This document shows, piece after piece, positions 43,361-55,217 of a DNA stretch of 64,000 nucleotides (position 1 is its first letter; each line of letters begins with the position of its first letter). The translations under genes and the position numbers were made by a program. Origin of the DNA: Chinchilla lanigera (taxonomy: Eukaryota > Chordata > Mammalia > Rodentia > Chinchillidae); assembly GCF_000276665.1 (NCBI RefSeq), contig NW_004955465.1, positions 5,899,303-5,963,302 on the forward strand, given 5' to 3'. Below the pieces are notes generated by a model. That model made no database searches. It was not told the DNA's origin and was given only the letters and a program-made list of their open reading frames with translations.

Positions 43361-44695
43361 GAACTGAACCGCCACGGTGACAAAGGAGGAAACATTGACT
43401 TCTGCCCACATCCTTTCACCAACCATGTAGCCTCTGCTTCAAGCTTAGCAATATATCTAATCAGTGGCACTCTTATGTCAGAGGAGAGCGACTTCTGTAG
43501 AAGCCCGATGGAATGTTCAGCAGGAGAGCGCCACGTCGTTCCCTTTTAAGTGCCTATAGGTGACTGTGCAGATGGGAAGCTTGGGAGGAAAAGCGGGATG
43601 AGCTCACTCTTTGTTAATCAGAATTGGTTTTCTTTTCCAACATTTAGCTCAGAGAACTGTAAGCACGGACTTCCTAGGTAACATAGTCCATGCTCATGTG
43701 GGGTTAACATTAGTTTATTATTGGGGCTTAAAGGGCAGCTGCTGTCACAGCTTCCCTGGCTGTGGGAAAGATAAGCGTGCATAAAGTATGATTCCATGAG
43801 TAAAGTCAAACAAACAGCTGGCCTTGGGGAGAAGGTTGCACTCGAGAGAGCTAAGAGGGAAAGCGTGGTCTCCACTGTGACGAAGGCCACAGCGGGCTTT
43901 GAAGCGCTTGCTGGGAGAAGTTGCGGATTCTGCAGCGCAGCACAATGCCATGCTTTTCCCTGGGTGAGAAGACACGCGTATGAAGGTTTGTGGCCTTCTA
44001 GTCCTTAATATTTTCATCTTTTAAAGTGTGCTTAGGACAAAAAGTTTACCAAAAACACATTTCGACGTCTAGGCTTTTCAAGAACCATAGTCTTGCTCAA
44101 CTGTTTACCTCATTTTTTGGTCTGTTTTGCTGTGGGTAAGTGTATAACATAAATAATGTCTGTGCACGTTTCAAGTATTTACTGAGCAATCAGCAAAATC
44201 GGCCAAGGAGTCCCTCTGGAGCCATCTAAGGATTCTGGCTCCGAATGAACCAGAAGTGTTTGTCCACTTGGCAAATGATCTGCGTTAAATGTAAATCCTT
44301 TCTAGTGTTAATGTCTGTGCTCATGAGCAGGCGTATTATGATGAAACATCTACCAATTCTGTCATCACTGTGATCTTTAAAATCCGCATTTAGCAATCTA
44401 ATGGAAGAATTTACGTTGATTTTTTAATTTGCCATAAACCCAGCAAAAGTAAATGCAATAATCAAGAGATTTATGGCAAATTAATTTGTGGTATGGATAA
44501 ATCTTTTTAATATTTTTATTGCTTTTCAGTAAAGAAAGGCATAAGAAAGAAAATATCCAGTTCTCTTGTGTTATCTCAGTGTTGCGACTACAGAAAATTG
44601 ACAATGCTTCCTGTGTGAATTTATGGCTTACTGTCAAAGCTTCATTCTTGGCTGCATGTTGAAAATGTGATTAAAGTTAATAGAGGAGATGAAAT
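43361..44695 (+). other. BLOC1S5: BLOC1S5 3' UTR (extent inferred)
   Basis: This sequence follows the stop codon and shows no SINE, LINE or LTR over about 1.3 kb, which is unusual for this window and fits a transcribed UTR. An ATTAAA at 44670-44675 is a plausible poly(A) signal, followed by a GA-rich then T-rich stretch. No canonical AATAAA was seen closer to the stop. The end is inferred; alternative longer or shorter ends are possible. Confidence 0.55.
44670..44675 (+). terminator. BLOC1S5: Candidate poly(A) signal ATTAAA for BLOC1S5
   Basis: This is the common ATTAAA variant of the cleavage/polyadenylation hexamer, at the edge of the repeat-free block after the stop codon. The choice rests on position only. 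Confidence 0.4.
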
Positions 44696-45174
44696 AAGTA
44701 TTTGAGATTTCTTTCAATAATACTGAACTTCTGCCAACTTTCTCTGCCTGCTACTGTAGCCTTGACAGGTTCATCAATCATCCTCTGGTACCTGGACTAA
44801 AAAGAGCACTTGCTGACACTAAGGCATGTTGGAATTTTCTTAATTCTCTTTCAGTGGATGGAAAAAAAAATACTTCCAAAAATACCCCTTGCATGAAAAG
44901 GGAGGGGAGCCCTAAATGAAAATTCCCTTTGTATCATAGGCTCTTTTCGGAATGTCATTAATTACACCAGCACACCATAAGTGTCTAGGGGGCTTCTCAG
45001 ACCAAAGTGAGTTGAGGGGGGTTTTAAGCCTTAAATATTAAGATACTCAGTTCTTTCTTTGTAACTTTGTTGATTGTTAGAATTCACATAACTTCTACAA
45101 GGATCAGTTGGTCTGCCTTCCTTTTGCTATTTTTATTACTGGACATGTTCATTTTTGCTTTCCAGTTTCCAAAT

Positions 45175-45230
45175 CGCTTTTGTTTTATATATACATATGT
45201 GTGTGTGTGTGTATGTGTGTATATGAATTG
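45175..45230. repeat. TA/TG microsatellite
   Basis: Alternating purine-pyrimidine run: atatatacatatgtgtgtgt followed by more TG and TA units. Confidence 0.85.
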
Positions 45231-45351
45231 ATTTAAATAATTACATAATTACATTTCTGCTATGTTGAACACAAATACTGTGGGGCCTGTGTAGCTCTCA
45301 GGATTATTATAATGATCAGATAAAATAATATTTTGTAATTTATTTATGTTT

Positions 45352-45496
45352 GTCTTTTGGAGACAGGATCTCGCTACGTGTTCAGGCTGGCCTTGAGCTC
45401 ACTTTGTAGCCCAGGCTGGCCTCGAACTCACAGTGATCCTCCTGCCTCAGCCTCCCGAGTCCTGGGATTACAGGCATGTGCCACCATGCCTGGCTT
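45352..45496 (-). repeat. B1-like SINE, antisense
   Basis: From tttggagacaggatctcgct through the repeated module cactttgtagcccaggctgg to gtgccaccatgcctggc. Confidence 0.92.
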
Positions 45497-47045
45497 CTAT
45501 CCATTTTTTTAAAAATATATCTTGAAGCTTTATTATTAGCTGTATACATGTTTAGAATTATTTGTCTTCCAAGTTTTAGAACTCTTATAGTTATATTCTA
45601 TATTTGTAGTGATACTTTTTCATTTTATGTTGCTCTAAATATAGGCCAACTAGTTAGTATTTGTGTAATATATAGTTTTTATCTTTTTGTTGGACCTTTC
45701 TATTATGTTTTAGATGTATCTCTTAAAAACCATAACTAGATTTTTTCTGATTATTTTAAATAGATTTTTAATCTATTTAATCATACATTTGTTGAAATTA
45801 CTAATATTTTGAGATGTATGTGTTTATTTTGTGGTATTTGTACCAACTTTTCCATTTTGGTTTTTTTTTCATAGTCTTGTTTTCTTTTGGTTTGACTTTT
45901 GTTGTGTTTTTTTTTCATTTAATTTTCTTCTCCTAGGTTAGAAGTTAACACTCAATTTTTATCTTTTAGTGCTCAACAGGTAATGTGATTTGTGTAATTA
46001 ACAAAATCTCAAGTTAATATCTTTAGTGAACAAAGCCTGATTTCATCCCTTCAGCTTACAAATAAATTGTGTAGAATTTTAGTTCTTTCTTGGTTTAACT
46101 CCAACAGTAGTTACATTCAACGGTCAGTGTTTAGACGTAGCCTACAAGTTTACCCTTTCACTGTCCTTGGAAGCTGACTGGGTCTGCGGTTCCACGTTGA
46201 CAGCTGTGTGCTCTCAGTATTTCATATTAGTCCACCGTCTGTCTTCTGCTGCGACTTCTGAAATGACAGCTGTCAAGGTAGGCAGTGCTCCTTTGTAATT
46301 AATTGGTTCATTCTCTCCCGAGTCATGTTTAAGAGTTTTATATTTGGTATTCTACAATGAAATGTTGTGCTTCAATATGTTTATGCTACAGTGTGTTATG
46401 ATTTCTATTTATTGTCTTGAATTAATTCTTAAATGGTGCCTTTCATGAATTCTGAAAAACACTTAGCTCTGACTCTTTGAATGTTGCATATCCCCATTCT
46501 CTGTTCTGTCCTTTGAGAAATCGGATTAACCCAATGTTTTACCGCCTCATTCTCTTCTCCAGATCCCTACGTCTTTGTTTTGTATTTTCCATATCTTAGT
46601 CTCTGTGTTGAATTCTGGGTCATTTCTTTAAGTTAATTTATTCTCTGACTCACCGATTCCATCCCCTCACGCTCCTCTCATCCTTGGAATTCATTTCTCA
46701 TGTTAAGAATTAGTTTTTTTTTTTTTAATTTTCAGAAGTGTTGTTTGGTTCTTAAACTTTCCTTGTCATTTAGGGCATTTCTGTTTTTCTTCTTTTTATT
46801 TTCTTTAAACATTAAATCCTCATTTTTTGATCCAAATGTGGTAATTTGAATATGTCTCTTTTCTTGTGTATCTGAATCTATATTTTGTTGTTTTGGCTGA
46901 AACAAGTTTATGATGTCTTGTTTTCTAATGCAGTCAGTGAGTCTTGATTGTGAGTTCATGTTTTTCTGAACTGTATTTTTGGAACTCTTTCGGTTAAAGT
47001 ACATTGTTTCAGAGAAATTAATTTTCTTTTTCTGTTTCTTGAGAC
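45497..47045 (-). mobile_element. Very old L1-type sequence, antisense
   Basis: T-rich sequence with wording typical of ancient antisense L1 (ctcattctcttctccagatc, gtgttgaattctgggtcatt, cagaagtgttgtttggttct). No open frame is left. The boundaries and subfamily are uncertain. Confidence 0.5.
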
Positions 47046-47300
47046 AGTGAATGCTGGGCTGCTCCAAAGTCAGTTTGCTCCTGGGGCTCCCTGCCTGTCC
47101 TGCTCCTGCTCCCCAGTGCTGCGTCTGCCTGGGACTAGCTTCCCCAGCGCCCCCCGCCCCCACTCACCACACACAGACTCACAGTTCTGCTTGGAGTTAA
47201 AGAAGGGTGGGAGTAGGTGTTTTCCCAGTTTGTCTTCAGACGGCAGTTCTCTGTGGGGCTTCCCAGCCCTGCTACTCATCCAGCTCAGTTCTGATGTGAG
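47046..47300. other. GC-rich unclassified block
   Basis: A C-rich segment (about 47050-47280) stands out between the T-rich L1 and the LTR. Frames on both strands are open for 85-90 codons but look like composition effects. I cannot name it. Confidence 0.35.
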
Positions 47301-47540
47301 CTGAATTCTGTTTCCTTGGAAATTCATAGACTGAAGCACCAATCCCAGGTGACTGTATTAGGAGAAGGGGCCTTGAAGCAGGTAGTTGAGGGCAAATGTG
47401 GTCACAAGGTGGGACCTTAATCTGATGGACTAGTGTCCTGAGAAGAATAGGGAGGGACACCAGAGCCTACCCTGCGCCCTGCAAGCAGAGGAGAAGTCAG
47501 AGCAGGAAGGCAGTCATTCCTAAGGTGAAATAAAGTGGTG
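47300..47540 (+). mobile_element. MLT1-like LTR, 5' part
   Basis: The text gctgaattctgtttccttgg, gactgtattaggagaagggg ccttgaagcaggtagttgag, ggtgggaccttaatctgatg and cagagcaggaaggcagtcat runs through the first half of an MLT1-type MaLR LTR. Confidence 0.7.
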
Positions 47541-49345
47541 GGGTGAGAACGGGTCAAGGACATGGGCTTTAAGTGAAAGCGAACGCTCTCTGCGCTCTAC
47601 CCACACAAAAGGCTACACTCAAGTAAAATGACACTTCCTTAAAAATCTGCCGCCTAACAACTGTTTACACCATAGAAAAATAGTAATTTTGTAAAAAGAA
47701 ATATAGTCACTTAGTTAAAATAGATTTTGTGATAGACTTACCACAAGGTTAAGAAACTGCAAAGATTTTTCTTTTTTTTTTTTTTGTAAATATAGCTGTA
47801 AGGTTATATTTGAAAATAACCCTCTCAAAAACGAGTCAACGTCCTTTGACAGTTTTGCTGCCATCTCAACTAGAATTAGCAAAAGACCCCACATAGGTTC
47901 ATCTTTGTACGTCTGTCAGGATCTGCGCTGTGACCAGCCTTTCCTCCACGGACCCCCCACCCTGTCCCTTTAAAGAAATCTGTACTTTATATTTTTAATC
48001 TCGAAGGATCCTGAATTGGCCTTGTATGCGTTCAAAAGTGTTTGGCACAATCTATAGCTATATGCCGTTACAGAAGCGTGACGAGGCCCACGTACCCTGC
48101 TGTGCTTAATACCAAGTTAACCTGTACCGTTTGTGCATTTTTGTGCCCTTGTCCCCCTTTCTAAAGTCTTGCTAGCTCACATTCACCAAATAATCCCTTG
48201 TCTCCTTTCCTTTCTTCCTCTCTCGCTTTCCTCTCTCACTTTTAATTTTTTTTTTTTTTTTTTGAGATACCACTTTATTTCTGGACATTTCAAATTCCTA
48301 AAATGTGAACTGTTGGCCACCCTGTCTGTTCGCCCTGAGCTGACTGGCTGCGCTTTCGTGGCCCGTTCTCAGCAGTACCAGACGATTGTATTTCCTAAGG
48401 ACCTTGTGTATTGGGACTGTGACAAGCAGAACAGAATCTAGGTAACGCTGACAGGTCTTTCCACACACTTCACCTGCTCTCGGCTCCCACCTGCTCTGCA
48501 CAGGGATGGCTTGAGAATCCGGCTCCTGTGGAAACTCAGAGTAGCCTTAGTTGTCAGACCAGCCGTAAGACGGGCCGAGCGTCCTCCCAGGGGGAACCTG
48601 ACGGGGAAGCGGTGCTCATTGTCTTGTGGCGGGGGAATCACCCGGGCATCTGACAGAACAGAGTGAGGGCCGAGCTCCCGCAGGTCCGTGGGCTTGTACT
48701 TCCTCTTTAGGGGCAAATAAAAGTAAACACACACACACATTGTTCTAACTTCCTCTTAAATTTTATATGTATATTATTTTGTATAGTTTATATATTTTTT
48801 TAAAGGTATCATCTAAAGGCCTCTTTTAAACACAATATTAAATTTTAGCGTATTCCTTAGGAGAAAGAAGAGCATCCTCAAAAAAGTTTTACCTTATGCA
48901 TATCTCAAACAGCCCAAAATACAATACTCTTCTGTTTGTTTTATTCCAAATTGCTGGATCATATATTTCTGAATCCATTCTGAATTTTGTTAAAATTACT
49001 AATATTTAACTTCAACCTTAATTTTTTCTGGATCCAACCTGGTATATCAATTTTTAGGGAGAAAAGGAGATTTAAAAAGTAGCTCAAAAATTTCACTTGT
49101 GAACTTTAATGTTCTGAGGTGAATAATAGTCTTTAATGAGAAATAGATTTCCCATAGGTTTTGAATTTAATACTCTTCCTTCATTTCTGTTTCACATAAC
49201 TTATAACTATTGCTGGAAAAAGTCTTCGTATTTTGCGTTTGTCATTGTTTTTCTCATACGCATTATTTCCTGGTGGTGTTCAGTAATTTGGAGCTTGTAA
49301 AATTAAAGGTTCCAATTTTGGTCATTTAAAGTAGAAAAAAAAAAG
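47541..49345 (+). other. Insert between two LTR halves, ending in poly(A)
   Basis: This 1.8-kb block separates the two LTR parts. It ends in an A run (49335-49344) preceded by ATTAAA at about 49301, as a plus-strand retrocopy would. It shows no SINE and no named LINE. It contains an antisense T-tract-led insert at 48247-48730. The source is unknown. Confidence 0.4.
48247..48730 (-). pseudogene. Candidate processed pseudogene, source not identified
   Basis: On the reverse strand the segment is GC-rich, ends with AATAAA (gaaataaagtggtatctc) and then an A tract of about 18, as a retrocopied mRNA does. Two overlapping open frames exist (48438-48740 and 48298-48501), suggesting a frameshifted ORF or a UTR. 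The start contains KRKYKPTDLRELG. I could not match it to a known protein. An STR (CA)n sits just past its 5' edge. Confidence 0.45.
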
Positions 49346-49349
49346 CACT

Positions 49350-49510
49350 CATCTGCAAGCCTGGAGGAGGAGCCTTGCCAGAAATCAAATTTTTAGCACT
49401 TTGATCATAAACCTCTTGCCACCAGATCTCAGAGAGAATAAATTTTCATTGTTTGAGCCACCCAGTCTGTGGCGTTTTGTTACGGCATCCAGAGCAGACA
49501 GGTGTAATCC
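49350..49510 (+). mobile_element. MLT1-like LTR, 3' part
   Basis: The text ccagatctcagagagaataa attttcattgtttgagccac ccagtctgtggcgttttgtt acggcatccagagcagaca is the unmistakable 3' half of an MLT1-type LTR, including the poly(A) signal. Confidence 0.85.
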
Positions 49511-50303
49511 CAGACTTCAGTCCTGTCCCTCAGGGAGGCCTTACTTCTTAAAACTGGGGCCTTTCTAGGCTAAGGGAAAGCCTTGAGGGCACTTACTAGT
49601 TCCAGAGCTAAATCACCCTGTAGAGTTTTACTGTCTCCAGATCTGCCTTTAGTTGTTTACATTAATTTGCTGCAAACTCAGCTATACAGAATATAGTTGA
49701 GATATTTTTTCTACCACTTTTAGTATTTAGTAGCTAGAGAGGTTTCTTTCTATGGAGTGGTATATTAAACAACTGAAGGGTGGTTTGAGTGTATTAAAAT
49801 TTACCCCCAAAAGAATATGCCTTTTTCTGTCAATTATACCAAAAGTTTTCTACAATTTCGTTTGTTATCCATGAAGTGTATTTACTATTTCTACTACTGT
49901 TGGATTATTTCGTTTTACTATTTATGAGCTCAGGGAGACCCAAAAGAGTACAACAGTCAAGTGCTAAACCTATACAACTTTTCCCTGAATTCTTAATTTT
50001 AGATGTCTTTGTGTTTTAGGACATTACGGTATTCTGTGAAAATGACCCAGGCTACTACCATGGATATGTAGGTAGAGGGGCTAGTGCTGTGGTATTAAAC
50101 TCAAAGTGTCATGAAAATCTAGAAGAGTCACAGATGCTACCAAAATGTGGAGTAGATTCTCTCCTTTTGTCCTACAGTACTTTCTGTGTGAACACTTCTG
50201 TGTCCAGTCTGAACGGTCTTCTAATGTACATGCAATGGATTGAGTTCTAGTTGCCATGCAAATTAAAAGGTGGAAAGTTTTATTACTTAGAAATGAGCAT
50301 ATT

Positions 50304-50422
50304 GGGGCTGGGGATATAGCTCAGCGGCAAAGCGCCTGCCGGGCAAGCGGAAGGTTGTGAGTTCAATTCCCGGTACAAAAGAAGGAAGGAAGGAAGGGAG
50401 GGAGGGAGGGAGGAAGGAAGAG
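50304..50422 (+). repeat. ID-type SINE with a GGAA-repeat tail
   Basis: From ggggctggggatatagctca to attcccggtacaaaag, then an expanded (GGAA)n/(GGGA)n tail (50381-50422). The flanks gaaatgagcatattg and gaaattgagtatattg look like a slightly diverged target duplication. Confidence 0.92.
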
Positions 50423-50424
50423 AA

Positions 50425-52300
50425 ATTGAGTATATTGACTGCCTTTCCTGAATGATACTCTAATGGCTCTTACTTGCCATTTGAGATTATAAGTCTGTAT
50501 CTTAGGATGCAAAATATCAGAACAGTTTAACACGTTCCCACCAGCTTGAGCCACCTGTGGTACGTGCATGAGTCCCATCAGATGGTCCAGGCCGCCCAGG
50601 GGGTGGTCATGCATATACCACCAGTGGTTCAGAGCTGCCCAGCAGCACCCAGAGACATACCTAATTACAGCCCCATCATGAATGTGTTAAACGTTAACTA
50701 AGCCAAAATATTCCAAGCTACCATTATAGAAAAATAACTTCTAGTACTTTGTTCCTAACCCTTTAGAAAGGTTTTATCATTATTTCATTAATATTCAACT
50801 CCTATGAAATGTGACTATTGATATTTTATTGATTCGGTGTAATGAGGTCATATAGAGAGTGGAGGATGACAGGTAGTTGCCTTACTTTCTGCCTGCTCTT
50901 GTGAATCTGCTAATTTTAAAATTTTAAGTGCTATGAGCAGTGCTTTCTTGTGACTCCTAGCAACAGCAGCAAAGGAATATTTCTTTGGATGTTCGCATTT
51001 ATGTTCCATAAGCAAGAGAAAACAACTTTAGATTTTCAAATTTGATAGAATTCACAGATAAGGTAAAAAGTGTACTAATATTTAATCCTAAGAAACACCA
51101 CTTAAAGTTCAGATTTTCTCTGAAGAAGTAGTCAAAATTGACTTATGGTGAGTTAACACACTATTTGTATAGCATAACTGATGGTACTTTTAGGTGCCTT
51201 GTATGTAATTTTATTTTGTCCCTGTAACCAAGTGTGTATTCACTTTCCTCTTATAAAGGACAAAATGGTAGGGAAATACAAGGACTATAGTGTTTGCACA
51301 ACTACTGTTGAGCCAGCAGCAACACATGAGATAGACTGGCTTTTAAAAATGCTGTGAGTATCTCATGGAAATCTACAGTACAAATGGATTCCTCCAGTTT
51401 TTCTTTATAATGAATGATACACCTTTCTTAAACCTTCATGTAGTACAAACGTTAGTAAGGCAATAGGTGAAATTCTGCCTTTCTAAAATACTCCGAATTA
51501 CTAAGGGTACATACTGTTGTCTCACCATGCACTGTGTGCGGGGTGGAATGTCAGAGGAGGTGATGATAGGTTCATTACCCGATCCAGTCATCCCCCTGTG
51601 TGTGTACCAGAACTTCACATTGAGCCCCATAAATGCATACAGTTATGGTTGGGCAATTTAAACACTACATAAAACATAAACATGGCCAAGTTTTAAAGGC
51701 TGACAAGTGCCGCCCTGGGAGACTAATGCCATGACCCAGGGTCACTTAGAATAGACAGCTCCTGGTCAGGAGGTGCAGCATTTACTGACAGCAAGAGGGG
51801 AGAAAGCACCACAAGATTCAGCCCCAGGCACACGTCGGTCACGCAGGACCAGTGGATCTAGCCTGCAGCCCACGTGCACAACACTGTGCTGTTTTAAAGA
51901 CTGAAAGAAATGTGCTTTTCATCATTGCTTGGAGTAATCCCCATGCACACAATAAATTTTAAGAAGAGTTTGATGAGACCAGGTACCGCAAATACCATTT
52001 ATGAACATGGAGTTTGACCAGATGAAAGGCAGTGCGTGAGGCTGACTAGACGGTGCTCCAGTTTCCCCCACGTGGATCTGATGCTTGACTTTCATGAGAT
52101 TGCTTATGTTGTTCACGTAATTCTTTGGAGGAAATACTCAGTAAATGTTTAGTTAATCCTTTCTCTTAAAATTGGATTTGTAGGGAATTTCAAAGGAAAA
52201 TCACAAGTTAATTCAATTTTTTTAAACTTAATGTCATCAAAAATACTTAAGCAGCTTTTAGGAAGTTATGTTTTTTAAGAAAATCGTAAAATTACTATGC
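50425..52300. other. Intergenic stretch without recognised features
   Basis: AT-rich sequence, no named repeat and no gene-like open frame. Confidence 0.45.
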
Positions 52301-52307
52301 AGTAAGA

Positions 52308-52447
52308 GCTGGGTGTGGTGGTGCACACATGTAATCCCAGCATTCGAGAGTCTGAGGCAGGAGAATTGCTCCAAGTCCTAGGCAAGCCTGAGCTACATGC
52401 TGGGTTCAAGGCCAGCACAAACTACATGGCAAGATCTTGTCTCGATA
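52308..52447 (+). repeat. B1-like SINE
   Basis: From gctgggtgtggtggtgcaca to atcttgtctcg and a (AAAT)n-type tail. Confidence 0.9.
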
Positions 52448-52499
52448 AATAAATAAAATAAACAAACAAAATAAAAAGGTAAATGAATAATAAAATTAC

Positions 52500-54640
52500 A
52501 GTAAGACCACTGTCACAAAATAAAGAAAACCTTATGTGGTAAATTTCATATTAACTGGCTTTGTTTTTAATGTTAATTATATGTCAAATAACATTGAAAT
52601 GGAAATAATATTTAATTTTACTATGCAAAGTTTTGACACTGAAGAATCTAGCCTTTTAATGTGAAATTTATGGCTAAGCACCAGCAGGTGTCGCTGTGAT
52701 AACAGGTTTTCCTCCTAAGCAATTTTGTGCAGCAGGTGCCCTACATCTGCGGACAGAGATACACGAGATAACAAGTTGGAGCCGCAGAGCTCGATACAGA
52801 TACCAAACTGTAAGAGACCAGGTGCAGTATCCCAGCATGGTTAGGAGTACTTTGGAAAATTGTATTTTTCCCTAACTTCCATGTCTCAAACATACAGATT
52901 CTTTTGTTATGTAATTGATGTGGGAATTTTATTAAGAATAAGTATACCATTTTTTTAAAAACTTAGTTTATTGGACCTTGTATTGAATTGTAGAACAGGA
53001 CACAGTTCACAAGTTTATAGTCTGTGTAACCAAAACCAAAAATCAAGAAACAACATTCCCAGTAATGTTTTTATGTGGAAGCTAAAAATTCCTTAGTCCT
53101 CTCCTCCAAGCTAAGATAGTTATAATTTCTAAATCATCCTTTAGATACATTGAAATAATTGGTGAAAAACAAAAATAGAAATTAAAACGTTAATTTTTAG
53201 ATATTTTCCCCATCTATTATGGAAGCCAAAGTAGAATTTAATAAACATTCTCTGGAGCACTGTGCCATGCCAGGATTATATTCTAAACAAATCTAGACAA
53301 TAATAGCACTTGATCATATAGGAAATTATAATCAAGTTGTGCACATGTGTAAAATAGAAAAAACAAAATAAAAAACTGCTTAATACTGTATTGAGATCAT
53401 ACTACACTGAGCAAGCAGTACATGGTTAAAATAAGTGAACTCCAAGTAGGAACTCTCTTTGTGAGCTGTGATTAGGGGATCACTTGTACTAAAGACAAAG
53501 CCAAAATCAACAGGATTTAGATAATGCAGAGAGGCAGAGTATTTCCGGTCCAGTTCAGTAAGCACTGATGGATCAGTCACCTGTGGTCCAGGTCCTTTGT
53601 ACTCCTAGATATATCCCAAGGCTCAAAGGGTAACCAAATCTTGGTTTATAAGCCCTGGATTTTAGCCATGGCTCCACCCCTCCATTTACATGGAGACTTC
53701 AAACACATCACTTAGCTGTGCAAGCAGTACATGCAGCTTGTTGGAAATGTACATGTTGGAAATGTTGCATCATTTCCAACTTTAATAATGGGTGATCGGA
53801 TGATTAAAATAAGCATCTCGGTGAAAGTTGCGGGCAGGTTAGCCTGAAGCAGATGCATGACTGATGTGAGAGGAAACCGCCCCCATGCGTGCAGGTTTCA
53901 GCATGGAGCTGAAAATGGCGCTTCCTGGTCTAAGCAGAGGAGGGATGGAGATGAAGATCATTGATCAGAATGTAAGGTTATGGGAATTTTAACATCTATA
54001 TTTAGATATTTCTAGGGACCATTTGTATTCTTTACAATAATTACACAACCTTGGATTTAGGTAATCTGCCCTGTTTCCCTTGTATGTATAATTGTTAGCC
54101 CCCATGACTGAATTTTTGTTTTTGAAAACCCCATCACTGTGTGGGAAAATAAAGTTATGAGGAGGTCTTCTCTATGTCTTTGAGAGAAATATTTTGCTTC
54201 TATATAATTATAAAGCAGCCCTAAGGGGTTTTATTAAGCAGCTATCCCTATTTAAGGATTTCCTATTTCCTTTCCCAGAAGACTAACTTGTTCAAAGACA
54301 AGAATATTTTATGGTACTTTTTTTGTATCCCTCGCTTAGGATATGTGCTGACGTGTATGTTACAAAAGGGAATTCTGCCCACATTGCAGGGCTAATTGAG
54401 AGTTTGGTTAAGAAAGATTTTAACTGTCCCTGACACATTTGTGTTTTACAGTGATTGAATATGAAGTAAAACATAAAGTGAGCAGTATTTCATTATTTCT
54501 AATCTGTCCTATCCGATTTCTAAAGACTCTTTTGTCACCCAGTATACAGTATGTACTGTTTTTCTCTGATAAGCTTTTATGGGAAACTGTATACTGCAAA
54601 AATAGAAACTTGAAATATTACTGATTTGGGAAAAAACATA
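52500..54640. other. Intergenic stretch without recognised features
   Basis: AT-rich, with no gene-like frame. A small local inverted motif (ttggaaatgt ... catttccaac, about 53740-53780) is the only structure noticed. Confidence 0.4.
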
Positions 54641-54675
54641 GTTGCCAGAATTAACTAATATTTTCCTTTTAAAAG

Positions 54676-54738
54676 CTGCTCTTGACCATGCCGCTGGGAC
54701 TCAGAATGAACCTCCTGATAGAAACAACGATGTGCGTG
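54676..54738 (+). other. Exon-like 63-bp segment
   Basis: The segment is preceded by a pyrimidine tract and AG (ttttccttttaaaag) and followed by a perfect donor g|gtgagt. It is a multiple of three and open in a frame reading ALDHAAGTQNEPPDRNNDVR. No known family is recognised. It could be a non-coding or pseudo-exon. Confidence 0.2.
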
Positions 54739-55174
54739 GTGAGTGGGTCCTTCGCTGGCCCTCAGAGTCAGTCACGTCTCCAGTGACACCTCCCATAGGG
54801 GGATGCTGTGAGCCGCTACATTTAATGCCCCACCCCCACGTCCACGGTCTTACCTTGTTAACAGCCGGCTGACCCTTTTGCCGCTGACCCTTTCGCTGCG
54901 GCTCCGAAGGGGGCATTGCCAGGTGTGGGAGCCAGGCAGAGTCTCCGGATTGCTGGTCACTTAGAGGGGGCCTACTGTTGAGAGCCAGTCCTTCTCTTGG
55001 GCCCCAGGCCCAGCCCCCTACAGCACTGCCCTTTCTGTTGCACTTACTGCCTCGAAACATAAGCTCTCACAGTTTATGTCTATCAGGTGCCAAGGAGATT
55101 TTGAGGCTTTTCCTATGATTTCTTCCGAATAAGAAGTAAATCAGAGGAGACAGAGCCCTCTCCTCGGCCTCCCC

Positions 55175-55216
<42 letters not shown>
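55175..55216. repeat. (CA)n microsatellite, about 21 units
   Basis: Uninterrupted CA dinucleotides; the longest pure microsatellite in the window. Confidence 0.98.
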
Positions 55217-55217
<1 letters not shown>

